This document shows, piece by piece, positions 1-12,379 of a DNA stretch of 64,000 nt. This DNA is from Isoetes taiwanensis. Its lineage: Eukaryota > Streptophyta > Lycopodiopsida > Isoetales > Isoetaceae. A model generated the notes under the pieces. The model was given only the letters and a program-made list of their open reading frames with translations. It was not told the origin of the DNA and did not search any database. The position numbers and the translations under genes are program-made. The stretch spans positions 4,761,823 to 4,825,822 of the forward strand of contig JAJEKV010000025.1 of assembly GCA_021234155.1 (NCBI GenBank), written 5' to 3'. Each line of letters opens with the position of its first letter. The first letter of the stretch is position 1.

Positions 1-1079
1 GCCAGTTACGTAAATTGCTGAGGAAAGGAAGAATGATTATCAATTTCATGTAACTTCACTTTTGAGGTATGACTCAAGTACAATAATCATTATAATTCAC
101 TATGGGTGATCTAAAATGGAGATATACGTAAGAAGCAAATGTAAAGATTGATATAAGATTACCTCGTGATTTTGGCCACTTTGAGATGATTGAGTTTCAA
201 TAGGTTTACCCATGTGTGATAGAGTATGACATATTTAATACAAAATTTAGACTTATTCAAATCTAATAGAAAGACTTCAAGGATGCCATGATAAGACCAT
301 ATGTCTTTTTTAACTCTTGCTTAACTTTTTATAATTTAACTAACTTATCTTTACATGAAAAGGATGGCTATTAATGCAAGGAACTGATTCCATACTAATT
401 TTCACCTACTATATAAAATAACATTTTCATACGTAAAGAACTATATGATTTAAATGTTTGTCTATTCTACTCTATTCTATTCAACCTATTTAAGGAAGTT
501 TCCAAGTTGAATAGTTTATTATTGATGAATCAAATTATAAAATTGCTAAAAATTAATATAAATATATAATTCAACACAATAAACTATATTAAAAATAATC
601 TAAATCATAAATTCCTTTGAGTTAACTAACTTCAATTTTAAACTTTTTAAAAATATTTTTAAGAGTGACAAGAGTTTCCATATAATAATATTAAGTCAAT
701 CAGCTATCAAGCCATCAAGCTTCATACACTTATTATCGATTACAAATTTTATCGATGTTGACTTCCATTCATTTCATATAACCATCTTGGAAAGCAAAGT
801 GGTTCAAGGTTGTTTATAGAGGCGTAAATCGCATCCATGAGATCAAACTTTGGGTTTCTTTTACCGATTGATTCTTGAGAAATGAATGACCCATTTGTTT
901 ATGCTAAACAAGTGAATAGGTTTTCTTTTTGAAAACCCAATTAACCCAACGTGGTGAATTCTAGTTCATGTTGTACCCAAAAGCAGACGCCCCATTGATG
1001 CTACTACGCTAGGAGCCTAACAATGATGGATTATAAAGATGATTGATGATAATATCTTTGACTTGATTAAATCTCTTGT

Positions 1080-1735
1080 GAGCTTGTCACTTCAAAGTCA
1101 GGCTTTTATTGGCACTTTTTGTCATCCTATTGTCACTTCCAACGCCAACTTATTATCACCGATTGGAAACAACTTATCACACTTATAGTCACCCTTTTTG
1201 TCATCTTGTTCTTCCCTTTGTTAGATTCAGGCACCCTATTACAAGACCGCTGACACATTTGTGCCATTTGTTCTTCAACCTCTAAGTCAAAGTTATGACA
1301 TTTCATTGTCACAATATGGTCAAATGTATATCATTTCTCCGCTATTTCTCTCATGCCATTATAAAGTCATTTATTGACATATTTCATACACGGTTTATTA
1401 AGACTATTTTAGTCTATTGTCGAGATGCTGCCATTTGTTGCTACGTTATAGTCGATTATATCACTTGTTTGTCACCATTTTGTCAAGATAAGTCACCCAT
1501 TGTCACATTTTTCACATAGTTTTGTCAAAATCATGTCAATTCTATTTTCACATTATAGTCACATTTTCATCATCCTTTGTCACTTTTTTGTCACTAGTGC
1601 ATCAAGCATATTGTCATATTTATTGTCATTTGATTTCACTATTTTGTCATTGTTGTTTGTCATTTTTGTATGCTTTTTGACACATTATTTAGTGACAAAA
1701 AAAAAAGTGACAATAAATCACTATTCTTGTAGTGA
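1080..1735. repeat. TTGTCA-rich tract of the 2.5 kb unit (first copy)
   Basis: The tract is a degenerate run of short phrases built on ttgtca, tttgtcat and ttgtcac, ending in gtgacaaaaaa and gtgacaataaatcac, so the final part is the reverse complement of the repeated word. Homologous tracts occur once per unit at about 3,540-4,110, 41,090-41,760, 43,540-44,190 and 45,985-46,540. Short plus-strand open frames across it are by-products of the low-complexity composition and do not look like proteins. Confidence 0.75.
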
Positions 1736-2044
1736 GGCAAGATGGTTGCATGAAAAAAAGTCAAGCATAATTCTAATACAAATTTACATAGGTAAAAATA
1801 AAACCAGTAAGAAAAAATATTAAAAACTAAGGTGAGATACATTTTAAATGTACCTTACTAACACGCTTCACTCTTGTAATAATGCAATCATCACTCAAAT
1901 ATAAAACCGTATTGAAGAAGAAACAAATACTATAAGAAACATACAAAAAATACATCATAAATTATAGCTTTTGTGTATTTATTTATACGATAGAATAATA
2001 TAGAACTTTAAAGTCCATCCATTTTATTAAAAGCATGGATATGT

Positions 2045-2690
2045 CTAGGGTAACAATTACTCTCCCCCTCCATTACTCTCTACCTCCCCTCTACCACCAC
2101 GCATGTCCATTGACCCCACGAGTCCCATCTTGACCAAGTCTTTTCTGTCTTTCCAGGTCTAACTATATGGCCCATCCCCTCCTCATACTCCTGACCTCCT
2201 AAATCTCCATTCCTATATTCCCATTCCTCTCTTTCTCTTCCCTTCCTTTTAGGAGCTTTTTCTTTTCCTTTTATTGGGTGGACGAGGTGGGAGGATGAGC
2301 ATAATATGGAGGAGCATTAAACTTGATGAAGTTAGTGGAGGAACTCTGGAGGATTTGATACTAAGCTGGTTATTTTGACCACTTTGAGGTGAAGGAGTTG
2401 GAATATCATAATTGCTACTATTATTTTAACAAGTGGTGAGGGAACAACAAATGTAGGTGGTATATATGGAGGAAAGGAAGAATGATTATCAATTCTATGT
2501 GTAACTCTCACTTTGAGGTGATGGACTTAAAGTACAATCATTATAATTCACTATGGGTGATCTAAATGGAGATATACGTATTAGCTAAATAAAGATTGGA
2601 TATAAGATTACCGTGATTTTGGCCACTTTGAGATGATTGAGTTTCAATAGGGTTTACCCATAGGTGATGGAGTATGACATTTACAAAAAT
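2045..2690 (-). pseudogene. Pro/Gly-rich reading frame of the tandem unit, short form (unit A1)
   Basis: This is a copy of the minus-strand frame described in full at 46,850-47,640. It keeps the Pro-rich part and the PPR-basic stretch but lacks about 170 bp encoding the Gly/Asn-rich middle. The lysosome-like runs of frameshifts make it non-continuous. The same short form occurs at 42,075-42,690 and 44,520-45,120. No homologue is recognised. Confidence 0.4.
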
Positions 2691-4439
2691 TTAGACTTAT
2701 TCAAATCTAATAGAAAGACTTCAAGGATGCCATGATAAGACCATATGTCTTTTTTAACTCTTTTGTTAACTTTTTATAATTTTACTAATCCTATCTTTAC
2801 ATGAAAAGTGTATGATGGCTATTAATGCAAGGAACTGATCTCCATACTAATTTTCACTCCAAATTATATAAAATAATATTTTCTACATGTAAAGAACTAT
2901 ATGATTTAAAATGTTTTGTCTATTCTATTCTATTCTATTCAACCTATTTAAGGAAGTTTCAAAGTTGAATAGTTTATTATTGATGAATCAAATTATAAAA
3001 TTGCTAAAATTAATATAAATATATAATTCAACAATAATAAACTATATTAAAAATAATCTTAAATCATAAATTCCCTTGAAAGTTAATCCAACTTCAATTT
3101 TAAACTTTTTTAAAATATTTTTAAGAGTGCCAAGAGTTTCCATATATAATAATATTAAGTCAATCGCTTATCAAGCCATCAAGTTTCATACACTTATTAT
3201 CGTGATTGCCAAATTTTATTTCCATGTTGACTTCCATTCATTTCATATAACCATCTTGAAAAGCAAAGTGGTTCAAGGTTGTTTATAGAGGTGTAAATCG
3301 CACTTCATGAGATCACATCCTTTGGGTTTCTACTTAGATTGATTCTTGGAGAAATGAATGACCCATTTGTTTATGCTAAACAAGTGGAATAGGTTTTTTC
3401 TTGAAAACCCACTAACCCAACGTGGTGAATTGTAGTCTGGTATTGTACCCAAAGCAGACGCCCTCATTGATGCTACTACGCTAGAGCCTAACAATGATGA
3501 TTATAAAGATGATTGATGATAATATCTTTGACTTCTTGATTAAATTTTGTGAAATAGTCACCCTTTTGTCATCTTGTTCTCTCCCTTTGTTATTAGATTC
3601 AGGCACCCTATTGGCGCGATCGCTGACACATTTGTGCCATTTGTTCTTCAACTTCTAAGTCAAAGTTATGATACTACTGTCAAGCAATATGTATCAAATG
3701 TATATCATTTCTCCTGGCTATTCTCTTGTCATTATATAAAGTCGGGCCTATTGACATATTTTCGAAGCACATGGTTTTGTCAAGACTATTTTAGTCTATT
3801 GTCGAGATGTGTCATTTGTCAAGCATGCTATAGTCGGTTTATATCATTTATTTGTCACCATTTTTGTCAAGATGTTTAATCTATTGTCACATTTTTGACA
3901 CATAGTTTTGTCAAAAATCCATGTCATTCTATTTCCACATTATAGTCATATTTTCATCATCCTTTTGTCACTTTTCACATCGTATCACACTATTGTCATG
4001 TTTATTGTCATTTGATTTCTACTATTTTTGTCATTGTTGTGGTCATTTTTGTATCGGGCTTTTCCTCGACACATTATTTTAGTGACAAAAAAGTGACAAT
4101 AAATCAATTGCTCTCTTGTAGTGAGGCACCCATGGCTGCATGAAAAAAAAGTCACATAATTCTAATACAAATTCTTATATATAGGGTAAAAAATAAACTA
4201 GTAAGAAAAAAAATACAAAACTAGGTGAGATATACATTTTAAAATGTACTCATTAACACTTAATTTGCACAATGCAAGCATCACCAAAATATAAAACCGT
4301 GACAAGAAGAAGCAAATACTAAAAGAAAACATATAAAAATACATCATAAATTATAGTTGTGTATTTATTTATAATGATAGAATAATATAGTGAACTTTAA
4401 AGTCCATCCATTTTATTAAAAGCATGGATATGTCTAATT

Positions 4440-5215
4440 AACGCCACTATCTCCCTCCATTACTTCCTCTTACCTCTACCACCACCATGTCCATTGACCC
4501 CACGAGTCCCATCTTGACCAAGTTTTCTGCCTTTTCCACATGCACCATTGCTAAGAAACTGGGAAGATGATTTTGTTGCTACCATTGCCCCGGGATCCTC
4601 TAGGCCTCCATTCTCATCAAAGGCTGGCCCATTATCTCCCTCTCGGACCTCCGCCTCACCTTTTCATCATGCTTACAGTCCTCCATTGTCTCCATGGGCC
4701 TCCCAGACCTCCGTGGCCCAATCATATGGCCCATTCCCTCCGCTACCTCCCTCGGGACTCCAAATCTCCATTCCCATTCTCATTCCTCTTCTTCCCCTCC
4801 CTTTAGAGCTTTTCCTTTTTATTGGGTGGACGAGGTGGGAGGATGAGTATAATATGGAGGGAGCATTATTACTTGATGAAGTTAGTGGAGGAACTTGAGG
4901 ATTTGATACTAAGTCAGGGTTATTTTGACCAATTTCGAGGTGAAGGAGTTGGAATATCATAATTGCTACTATTATTTTTAACAAGTGGTGAGGAACAAAT
5001 GTTCGAAAGGTATATATGGAGGAAAGGAAGAATGATTATCACTCTGTGTAACTTCACTTTGAGGTATGGACTGAAGTACAATAATCATTATAATTCACTA
5101 TGGGTGATCTTAAAATGGGAGTATTAAGGCTTAAGAAGCAAATGATTGGATATAAGATTACCTTGATTTTACTACTTTGAGATGATTGAGTTTCAATAGG
5201 TTTTACCCATAGGTG
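4440..5215 (-). pseudogene. Pro/Gly-rich reading frame of the tandem unit, long form (unit A2)
   Basis: Long form of the unit's minus-strand frame. It contains the segment absent from unit A1, including the stretch antisense to ttgctaagaaactgggaag near 4,550. A minus frame at 4,673-4,984 shows VPPLTSSSNNAP, then a basic run and a Gly-rich GGSGGNGPYDW segment. Frameshifts separate it from the upstream Pro-rich part. Its position in the array matches the long form at 46,850-47,640 in array B. Confidence 0.4.
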
Positions 5216-5935
5216 ATGGAGTATACATATTTAATAAAATTCAGAATTTATTCAAATCTAATGTAAAGACTTCAAGGATGCCATGATAAGACCATATGTC
5301 TTTTTTAACTCTTGTTAACTTTATAATTTTACTAAATTCATCTTTACATGAAAGTAAGGATGTATATTAATGCAAGGGAACCGATTCCATACTAATTTTC
5401 ACTCCAAATATATATAAAATAATATTTTCATACGTAAAGAACTATATGATTTAAAATGTTTGTCTATTCTATTCTATTCTATTCAACCTTATTTAAGGAA
5501 GTTTCAAGTTGAATAGTTTATTATTGATGAATCAAGTTATAAATTGCTAAAAATCATATAAATATATAATTCAACAATAATAAACTATATTAAAAAATAA
5601 TCTTAAATCATAAATTTTGAGTTAACTAACTTCAATTTTAAACTTTTTTAAAATATTTTTAAGAGTGCCAAGAGTTTCCATATATAATATTAAGTCAATC
5701 GCTATCAAGCCATCAAGTTTCTTCATACACTTATTATCTGGATCGCCAAATTTTAAATTTATTAGATCACCTAAAATTGAAATTTTATATCTCTAAATGT
5801 CTAATTTTAAATAGACTCGATTGAAAAATTAGTCTAGAAAGTAATTTTATGCTTTGATAACCATCATACTTTTTAATCTAAAGATAAGTTTACATAATCA
5901 AAACTTATAAGAGTTATTAAAACCGGGTTGTTATT

Positions 5936-6150
5936 CTCATACACGCAGCTATAATCTTATATCGGTTAATTAGAACGCATCCTCGCCGGATAACGCTTAG
6001 GTTCTCAGGCGTTGGTGCCCAAAGATTAAAGGTGGGTATGATTTGGAACCGTGAAAATGTTGGGGTGCCTACCAACATCAGTATTTGTAACACTTTTTAG
6101 GTATAAACTACTACGGTATCGGGCATGTTATTGCCGCATTCTTCTAAATG
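5936..6150. other. Segment joining array A to downstream DNA, shared with copy B
   Basis: The sequence around ataacgcttagg, gttggggtgcctaccaac and gggcatgttattgccg is repeated at about 48,351-48,535, also immediately downstream of the tandem array. No reading frame is supported. It marks the collinear continuation of the A/B duplication past the arrays. Confidence 0.8.
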
Positions 6151-9100
6151 CCTACATCAATCTTGTTAATTTGGCTTCTTTTCCTTATTTTGGACTAAAA
6201 ACTTTTTTGCATTTTTCGTGTTGATTTTTCTAAGGTTGGGAAATTTTGCTGCGTAAACAATTTCCATTGTCTAAAAAAATTGAGAAATGTTTGTGTGTAT
6301 GATTTATGTTCTGTTTTACATGCAAATACAATTATTTTCGTAGATGTCCACTTAACCTTCTCCTTCCAAGATTTTCAGGTACCGGATATATGAACGTGGT
6401 TTGGGCCGATCGTAAGTATAATGCTGATCTTCATGATGCCAAAGTTAAGGGATTTAATTCTCACGCAAGGATCCTAAGATGCTAGATTAAGGGGTTTAGT
6501 TCTGGCCACGATCTCTAAGGCTGCTTTGCATCCAAATTGAATAGGTCAGTTGTGGTTTACTATAGATCCGGGCCGGTAAGTTATGTACATCCTTCTTTCC
6601 CCACAAGTGGTTGTCTTATGACCAATATACATGATATGCCTATATTGTCACCGCGAAGCTCTGGCTTTACCTCGGCGAAGACCGAACTATTCAATAAGGA
6701 AGACCTTTGGCTTTCATGCAAGAGTATTATCCGGATCCAAACACGAAAAAGGGGCATCACCTTCACATCAAAACTATATAGCAGGTTAGATATATAGCTT
6801 TGAGATTTTAGCCCATAGTTGCAAAAGAAGACACGGTATTAATTCTAACCATTTGTCTTCTACCTTGCAAAGGTTTTATCAGATCATGCCTAAGTGGATG
6901 CCCGCTATCTTTGCTCAAAAGTTGCAAGTGCATTTTTCTCAATCTCACTAATTTTGATGAGCTGTAATACAAACAAATTCCAAGCTCTTACAAAAGAACA
7001 TATTATTCATCATTGGATGCAATTAAGTAAAAAGTGCCCGTGTCAAAGCCCTGCTTCCACGCCCTGCATGCAAACACGCTGCCTCTATGTGGTATTTGCT
7101 TGATATTTAGGTGTACATGTGAGTGCTATCGCTTAGCCTTGATTAAGTTCTTCTTGGACAATTTCTCGAAGTCAATTTGGTCTCTTATTTTAGGTAGATC
7201 CATAAGTCATATATAAGGATGCAGATGGCTATAAATGTCGGAATTGTAAATTGTATTGTTTATTCATAAAAGTTTTGATCCCTTCTCGTAGTTTCTTGCT
7301 CTAAGAATGAGTCATAAAACACACAGAGGAAAGAAGTGCTGGCTCTACTAGAACAATCCCGAGTTGCAATAGTCTATATCTTCCTTCCCCGAAAGTATGA
7401 TTATGCTCTCCACACTAATTTAAGAATAATAAAAAGAAAAGGTTTATGTATTATCTAGCAAAAACAACTTTCTATGAGGGTATAGTATTTGTTTTACCTA
7501 GCCTATGCCGCTACTAGCATTGTGGTGTTGATGCTACTATATTAGCTAAGTTCATCTTCAAGACTATGCATCTTTCTATCTATGATACTAAAATGCACAC
7601 ATCCATGGACCTATCAGCCCAAAGAAGGAACATATAATATCACATTCATTTGTAGTAGAAAGAAGACCGGCTATTTCCACTAGAAGCATGCTAAATCTTC
7701 ATTGTGCAAGTCCAGATAAGTGTGCTGCCTTATTGTCGTGATGAGCTCAGTGGAAAATATTTGATTTCATGCATGGCGTTGGAAAGTCCCAGCTACTCAA
7801 GGATGTATAACTAATTTACTCACATTCTCGCAGCTTCTACCTTTTAATGACAAGATATGACTTTTGAGTTGTGGCATAACCATTGGTAAGTTTGGACTGC
7901 TGACTTAGCCGCTTATTTGGGCACTTAACCCTATTTGACTTGGTGGGCATTTCAAAGGAGTTGATAAGGGCTACAAGTTAGAGATAACAAGGTGTATTTG
8001 GTGATGTGCCCGGCTTTGAGGTAAAATGTTCAAGAAGATGAGGGCTGCGTATGGACAAAATGAACAATCACTAATGCAGCTGTACAGAGATCATTGGTAG
8101 TAGTATCTCTTCCATACATAAATCAAAAATGGAAAAGGGATTCTTCGGAGTGTCCCGATACTCTTGATCGCAAATAATCAAGACCGCCCTCGTAATGCAA
8201 GATAGAATAGAATACAAGAGATGCTGTTTGACGCACGTGCCACCGCCCACGCACGCCGATGGTATGATGTATGATTTGTTTCTCTTTGGAGCACGCAATT
8301 GTGCCTCAGCTTCCTTACAGCTTGTTCTGTCAAGATATATATATCCGAAAGTGTCCACATTTTCAATGGTCCCGGCCTTCAAAAAGCTGGATTTCTATAA
8401 ATATTCGATGCTTCAGATTGTCCCTATTAGTGTGTACAGATAAATAAATTCATTGTTTTGCGCAAAGATTCTTCTTTCAACTAATAGTAGGTTCAGAATT
8501 AGACATGAATAATAGTCAACTCGCAAGTAGCTCTACATAAGTTGTGTCAGCTGTGCAAGGGGTCATGTGTTGATGCTTTTCTTCGACATCTAGCCATGGT
8601 TTGTACCGGCTCTCAGAATGATGAAAAAGGTAAGTCAAACTACAAAACCCCTTCTTGCGTAATCCGTTTGGCAAAGGGAGGTCAGCCGCGAACATTGTTT
8701 TGTTATATAGCAAATTTTCAGCTAACTTATTATGCTTAGTGCCATCTCTGCTCTAGTCAAGATTAAACATATTTGCAATCAATTTGGCCCTGTGAGATCT
8801 CCGCTTTGCTGTGTTAAATAATTCGCTTCGCATAAGGTAAGCTATACAAGCCTTCATTCACTATTTTTGTTCAATCATTATGCTCATGAAGCTGCAACCT
8901 CGCCACAAATAAAGATATCCACTGCATTTTTAGTTTATAATGGCTTACAAGTTGCTTAAGATGGAGGAAAGCTTACATATGATCTTTAACATTGAAATTT
9001 CTATTAGTCTTTTCTTCCATAGTTTTGTTACTGAAAAGAAATTTTTGGATAGTCAAGATTTGTATGGTCAAAGATGGTTTATAAATTGCCATTTTAAATG

Positions 9101-10724
9101 CATTAAGTACAAAAAGTCTAACCTTTGGCAACGTCAAAAGATAGTAACAATGTGGCTTTCAACTCTTTAAAGAAAATTAACTCTTTAAAGAAGGTAATCG
9201 TTGATGATTGTGTGAACACTTTATATAAAACATATTTGTCCCTTTGGGCAAATACACTATTCCCCATTCTATTTCTCTCTTCGCTCATTTTCAAGTACAA
9301 CCATGTGATGTAATTGTCTACAAATTCATAATGCTTCACATCATGCAGATAACCATGTGCATGAAGGTAATCTAGCTTTTATAGGTCGCTTTTATCGCCA
9401 AGCCTCCAAAGAAGAGGGCTTTTCATATATTTCTATATAGACAATTATATCTTCGCTCACCCACAACGCTCTCTATCTCTTCAAAGTAATGCTCCCCATG
9501 TTCTCAGCTTCATCTCCTATTCAGCCAAGGCGCCTATATTTTAGTCTTCTACAAAACATTCTATATTTAGGCTTCATCGGGTCAACAAGTACATAATGCA
9601 CTGCAGACAATAAAAATCTAAGTACCAAGTATTATAAAGATAATTGCAAACTAACCATTTACAATCACTTGATTGCTCCTTCATTTTAGTGCGCCATTAA
9701 CAAATATAAAATCAGTACATCCCAAACTTCTTGCATCTTTCACTTACTATTATTTCTGAGTCCAAATTTTAAATAAAATAGTTGCTTCCATGATCTAGGC
9801 ATTTGTGATCTAGCCCCATTTTTAATATGACTTTGGTGCCTGCGTGAACAAGGCTTCATATACTTTTCTAATTTATCTAAAATATTGAACTATGATTTAC
9901 TTAACAAAATACAGTGTGTATTTGAGCTTGGTAAATAACCGTAAATCCCAAAACATCTTTGTATATCTTCACTTTATTATTTTTAGTCTTAAATCTTAAC
10001 AAAATAAGTGTTCCATGATCCGCATTTTAGGATCTACTCCATTCTTAATATGACATACTCAGAGCTAAGAAATGAAGCTTCCTGAAGATTAAAGTAGCAA
10101 ACTATTTTCCCTTTGGAGCAATATAAATGTAGTTAAGAGTATTAAACACAAATTGCATGCCACTTTTTCTATATTTAGTGAGTACATGCAACTTGGTGCT
10201 CAAGTGTCAACGGTTTCAAAGACTGCTTTTTTTAAATATAAAGTATAAAAACTAGGATCTACTTAAGAAAAAATACAATGTATATTACCTTGCAAATAGT
10301 TATTTGCACTATCCTACCAGACTAACAATGTGGCTTTGAACAAACAACTTTGTGTCTCATGTGTTTATGCAAACTTTATTAAATCCAATATATACCATTC
10401 GACATCGCTTAGAAATCCACTTTACTAAATATAAATGAAAAAGTGTGTAGTCATTTATCTCCTTCCTAAATAAAAAGCCACACCTGCAACACAACCTCCA
10501 TCCCAAAGAACCCGCACCAGAAAGATATTTTGATTCACAATAATCGGCCCACAACCAACACAAAGCTATATACGTAACTCTATGATGTCACGTAATCAAT
10601 GTAATTCATGGAATTTTCGTGCCATTCTATTACCCATCTAACAATTCCTAAATGGTGACGTGAGCTTTCTATATATCGCATACACTTCCGTCACCCAGAA
10701 CTACGCCTAACGCACCATAACTAG
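6151..10724. other. 4.6 kb insertion present only in copy A; content unidentified
   Basis: Copy B runs directly from cttctaaatgc to ttattattaactgg at about 48,520-48,545, whereas copy A is interrupted between cttctaaatgc (6,150) and gttattaaccg (10,725). The inserted 4.6 kb is AT-rich. Its longest open frames are under 105 residues, overlap each other on both strands and resemble no family I recognise. No terminal inverted repeat, LTR, poly-A tail or clear target duplication is visible. It may be a degraded or non-autonomous element, or copy B may carry a deletion. Confidence 0.7.
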
Positions 10725-11830
10725 TTATTAACCGTTTTAACTTTTCGCTTGCCGGTCAGAGACTTAAAAGTTTAGCTATGAAAAGAGGATGAGGATGCTT
10801 TGTTTGATATTCTTTCTTTGTTCAATGTCTTAATATTCCCTATGAATAGCATTTGAATATAAGGTTAATAGCTTTCAGTCAGTGATTCCCCAACAATAAT
10901 CTTATCATATGCCCCAGCTAAATAAGTGCGCAAACTTAACTAATAAATGGGTATCAGCCATTCAAATCTCGTAGATCGCAAATTGGAAGCATGTGATAGA
11001 TGATGTGTGCATAGATTGAACGTTCTCAAAAACATTTGCTATAGACCACCAAGTTTGCTATATTGTTGTAATGTCCATAAAGAGTATTTTCCGTAATAAC
11101 TTTGACTTGCAACCACTCTGAAGCTAAATTCATGAATCAACCTGTATGTAGATAAATCTTCCGAGGCTATATGCAAAATAACTATAAATTGGACAACACT
11201 GGCCCTATTGCTAACAATAATCATTCTTACAGCTTAAAATGCTAATCAAGTAATATCTTCGCCCATTGCTTCTTGCAAATTAAATAAAGCTCTTGAGTGA
11301 TCTAATATGGAAGGGAAAATGAAACACATAATCTAGCTCTCAAGTATAAAACACATAATCTAGCAGGATCAAGCTAGCCATGCAAAGTGAGACAGCATTA
11401 AAACACAATATGCCGCGTTTGAAATAGCACATTCACAAATATGATCATGAATTTAAGACATGCCTCTAAAGATAGAAATTTGACCGTGCTTAACTCACAC
11501 CTGTATAATACATATGATGACATATCTACGACCTTACATTTAGATTAAACTTACAATAAAGATAGGTGTGATATTTCTTTTGTTCTCAGACAAAAAAGCA
11601 AGTAAAAACAAAAGCATGATCGTTTCTCAAAGATTAAAACCAACTAAATAAACCAAAGAAACAAACCAAGAGGACCAACATGATAACATGACACCAATTA
11701 CAATCTAAGTTACCTTTATAAATCTCAGGCTCACACCCAAAGTGGTCCATCACCTACCATCGCTGTCAAATCTACAAACTACACTACAATACTAAGGGCT
11801 TAGATGGTCACAATGGCATGATATAATCTT
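10725..11830. other. Shared ~1.1 kb segment (copy A side)
   Basis: Collinear with about 48,540-49,680 in copy B, including ttttaacttttcgcttg at the left and gatataatcttagc near the right end. Minus-strand frames such as that at 11,039-11,224 contain a conserved VVASQS phrase also seen at 48,695-48,937, but they do not stay open in both copies. No gene is assigned. Confidence 0.7.
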
Positions 11831-12345
11831 AGCTTCAATCTAGGGCGCAGGTTCAAGACGTATATACAATAATTTTATAATATAGGATATAGGATCCTTG
11901 AAGTGCTATTTATTAAATATGAATAAGTCCATATTTTGTAAAATATGTCACTTGTGCCCGCTATAGGAAGGCAAATATGTAAAAGCTAGGGTGATGGAGT
12001 TTCAATAGATTTATTGATATAGGTGATGATGACTATCAAATTATATATGAGTTTGTTGTTGGACTTGAAAGTAGTATTTTATTTGGCAAGTTTGCATTGG
12101 GTTAGGGAAAGAAGAAATTGAATTCTAATAAGTTTAGTCAGAGGGTGGACTTGATAATGAGTCGGATGATGCTTCGATTTCGCCCCAGAAGCTTCCTAAG
12201 TACGTGAATCTATAAAATATCCATTGCCTTGATACACATTTCTATGCCATGTCAGCCATTTTGAAATCTTGGTTTGGAGCGCCTATGGTTGTGAAGATGC
12301 TAATAAAGATTAGAAATAAATGTAAAACGCTGGCCATATCTAATG
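11831..12345 (-). pseudogene. Decayed copy of the small Ser/Pro-rich secreted-type ORF (copy A, first)
   Basis: The antisense of this stretch matches the ORF at 18,828-19,295. The segment antisense to gttgtgaagatgctaataaa corresponds to its hydrophobic N-terminus, and the downstream part carries the same Pro/Ser-rich region. Several small indels break the frame. It is collinear with the copy at about 51,950-52,400. Confidence 0.55.
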
Positions 12346-12379
12346 AGGATAAACTAACCGACTTGGAAAAAGAACATCG

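Larger units (their letters stand above)
1..5935. repeat. Tandem array A of ~2.5 kb units (left edge outside window)
   Basis: The anchor ggaaagg-aagaatgattatc recurs near 23, 2,473 and 5,023, giving units of about 2,450 and 2,550 bp. Each unit contains, in order, a segment antisense to a Pro/Gly-rich reading frame, an AT-rich stretch with an (attct)n microsatellite, a segment with a conserved ~65 bp box around ttcaaggatgcc, a TTGTCA-rich tract, and a tract ending in gcatggatatgtc. The third unit is cut off near 5,935. The same units recur at 40,759-48,350. Function unknown; a satellite-like array with an embedded reading frame is the simplest description. Confidence 0.9.

Noticed and set aside
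1500-1823. 107-residue hydrophobic frame in the TTGTCA tract (and its relative at 43,989)
   Set aside because: The hydrophobic appearance comes from T-rich low-complexity sequence; frame and length differ in each unit.
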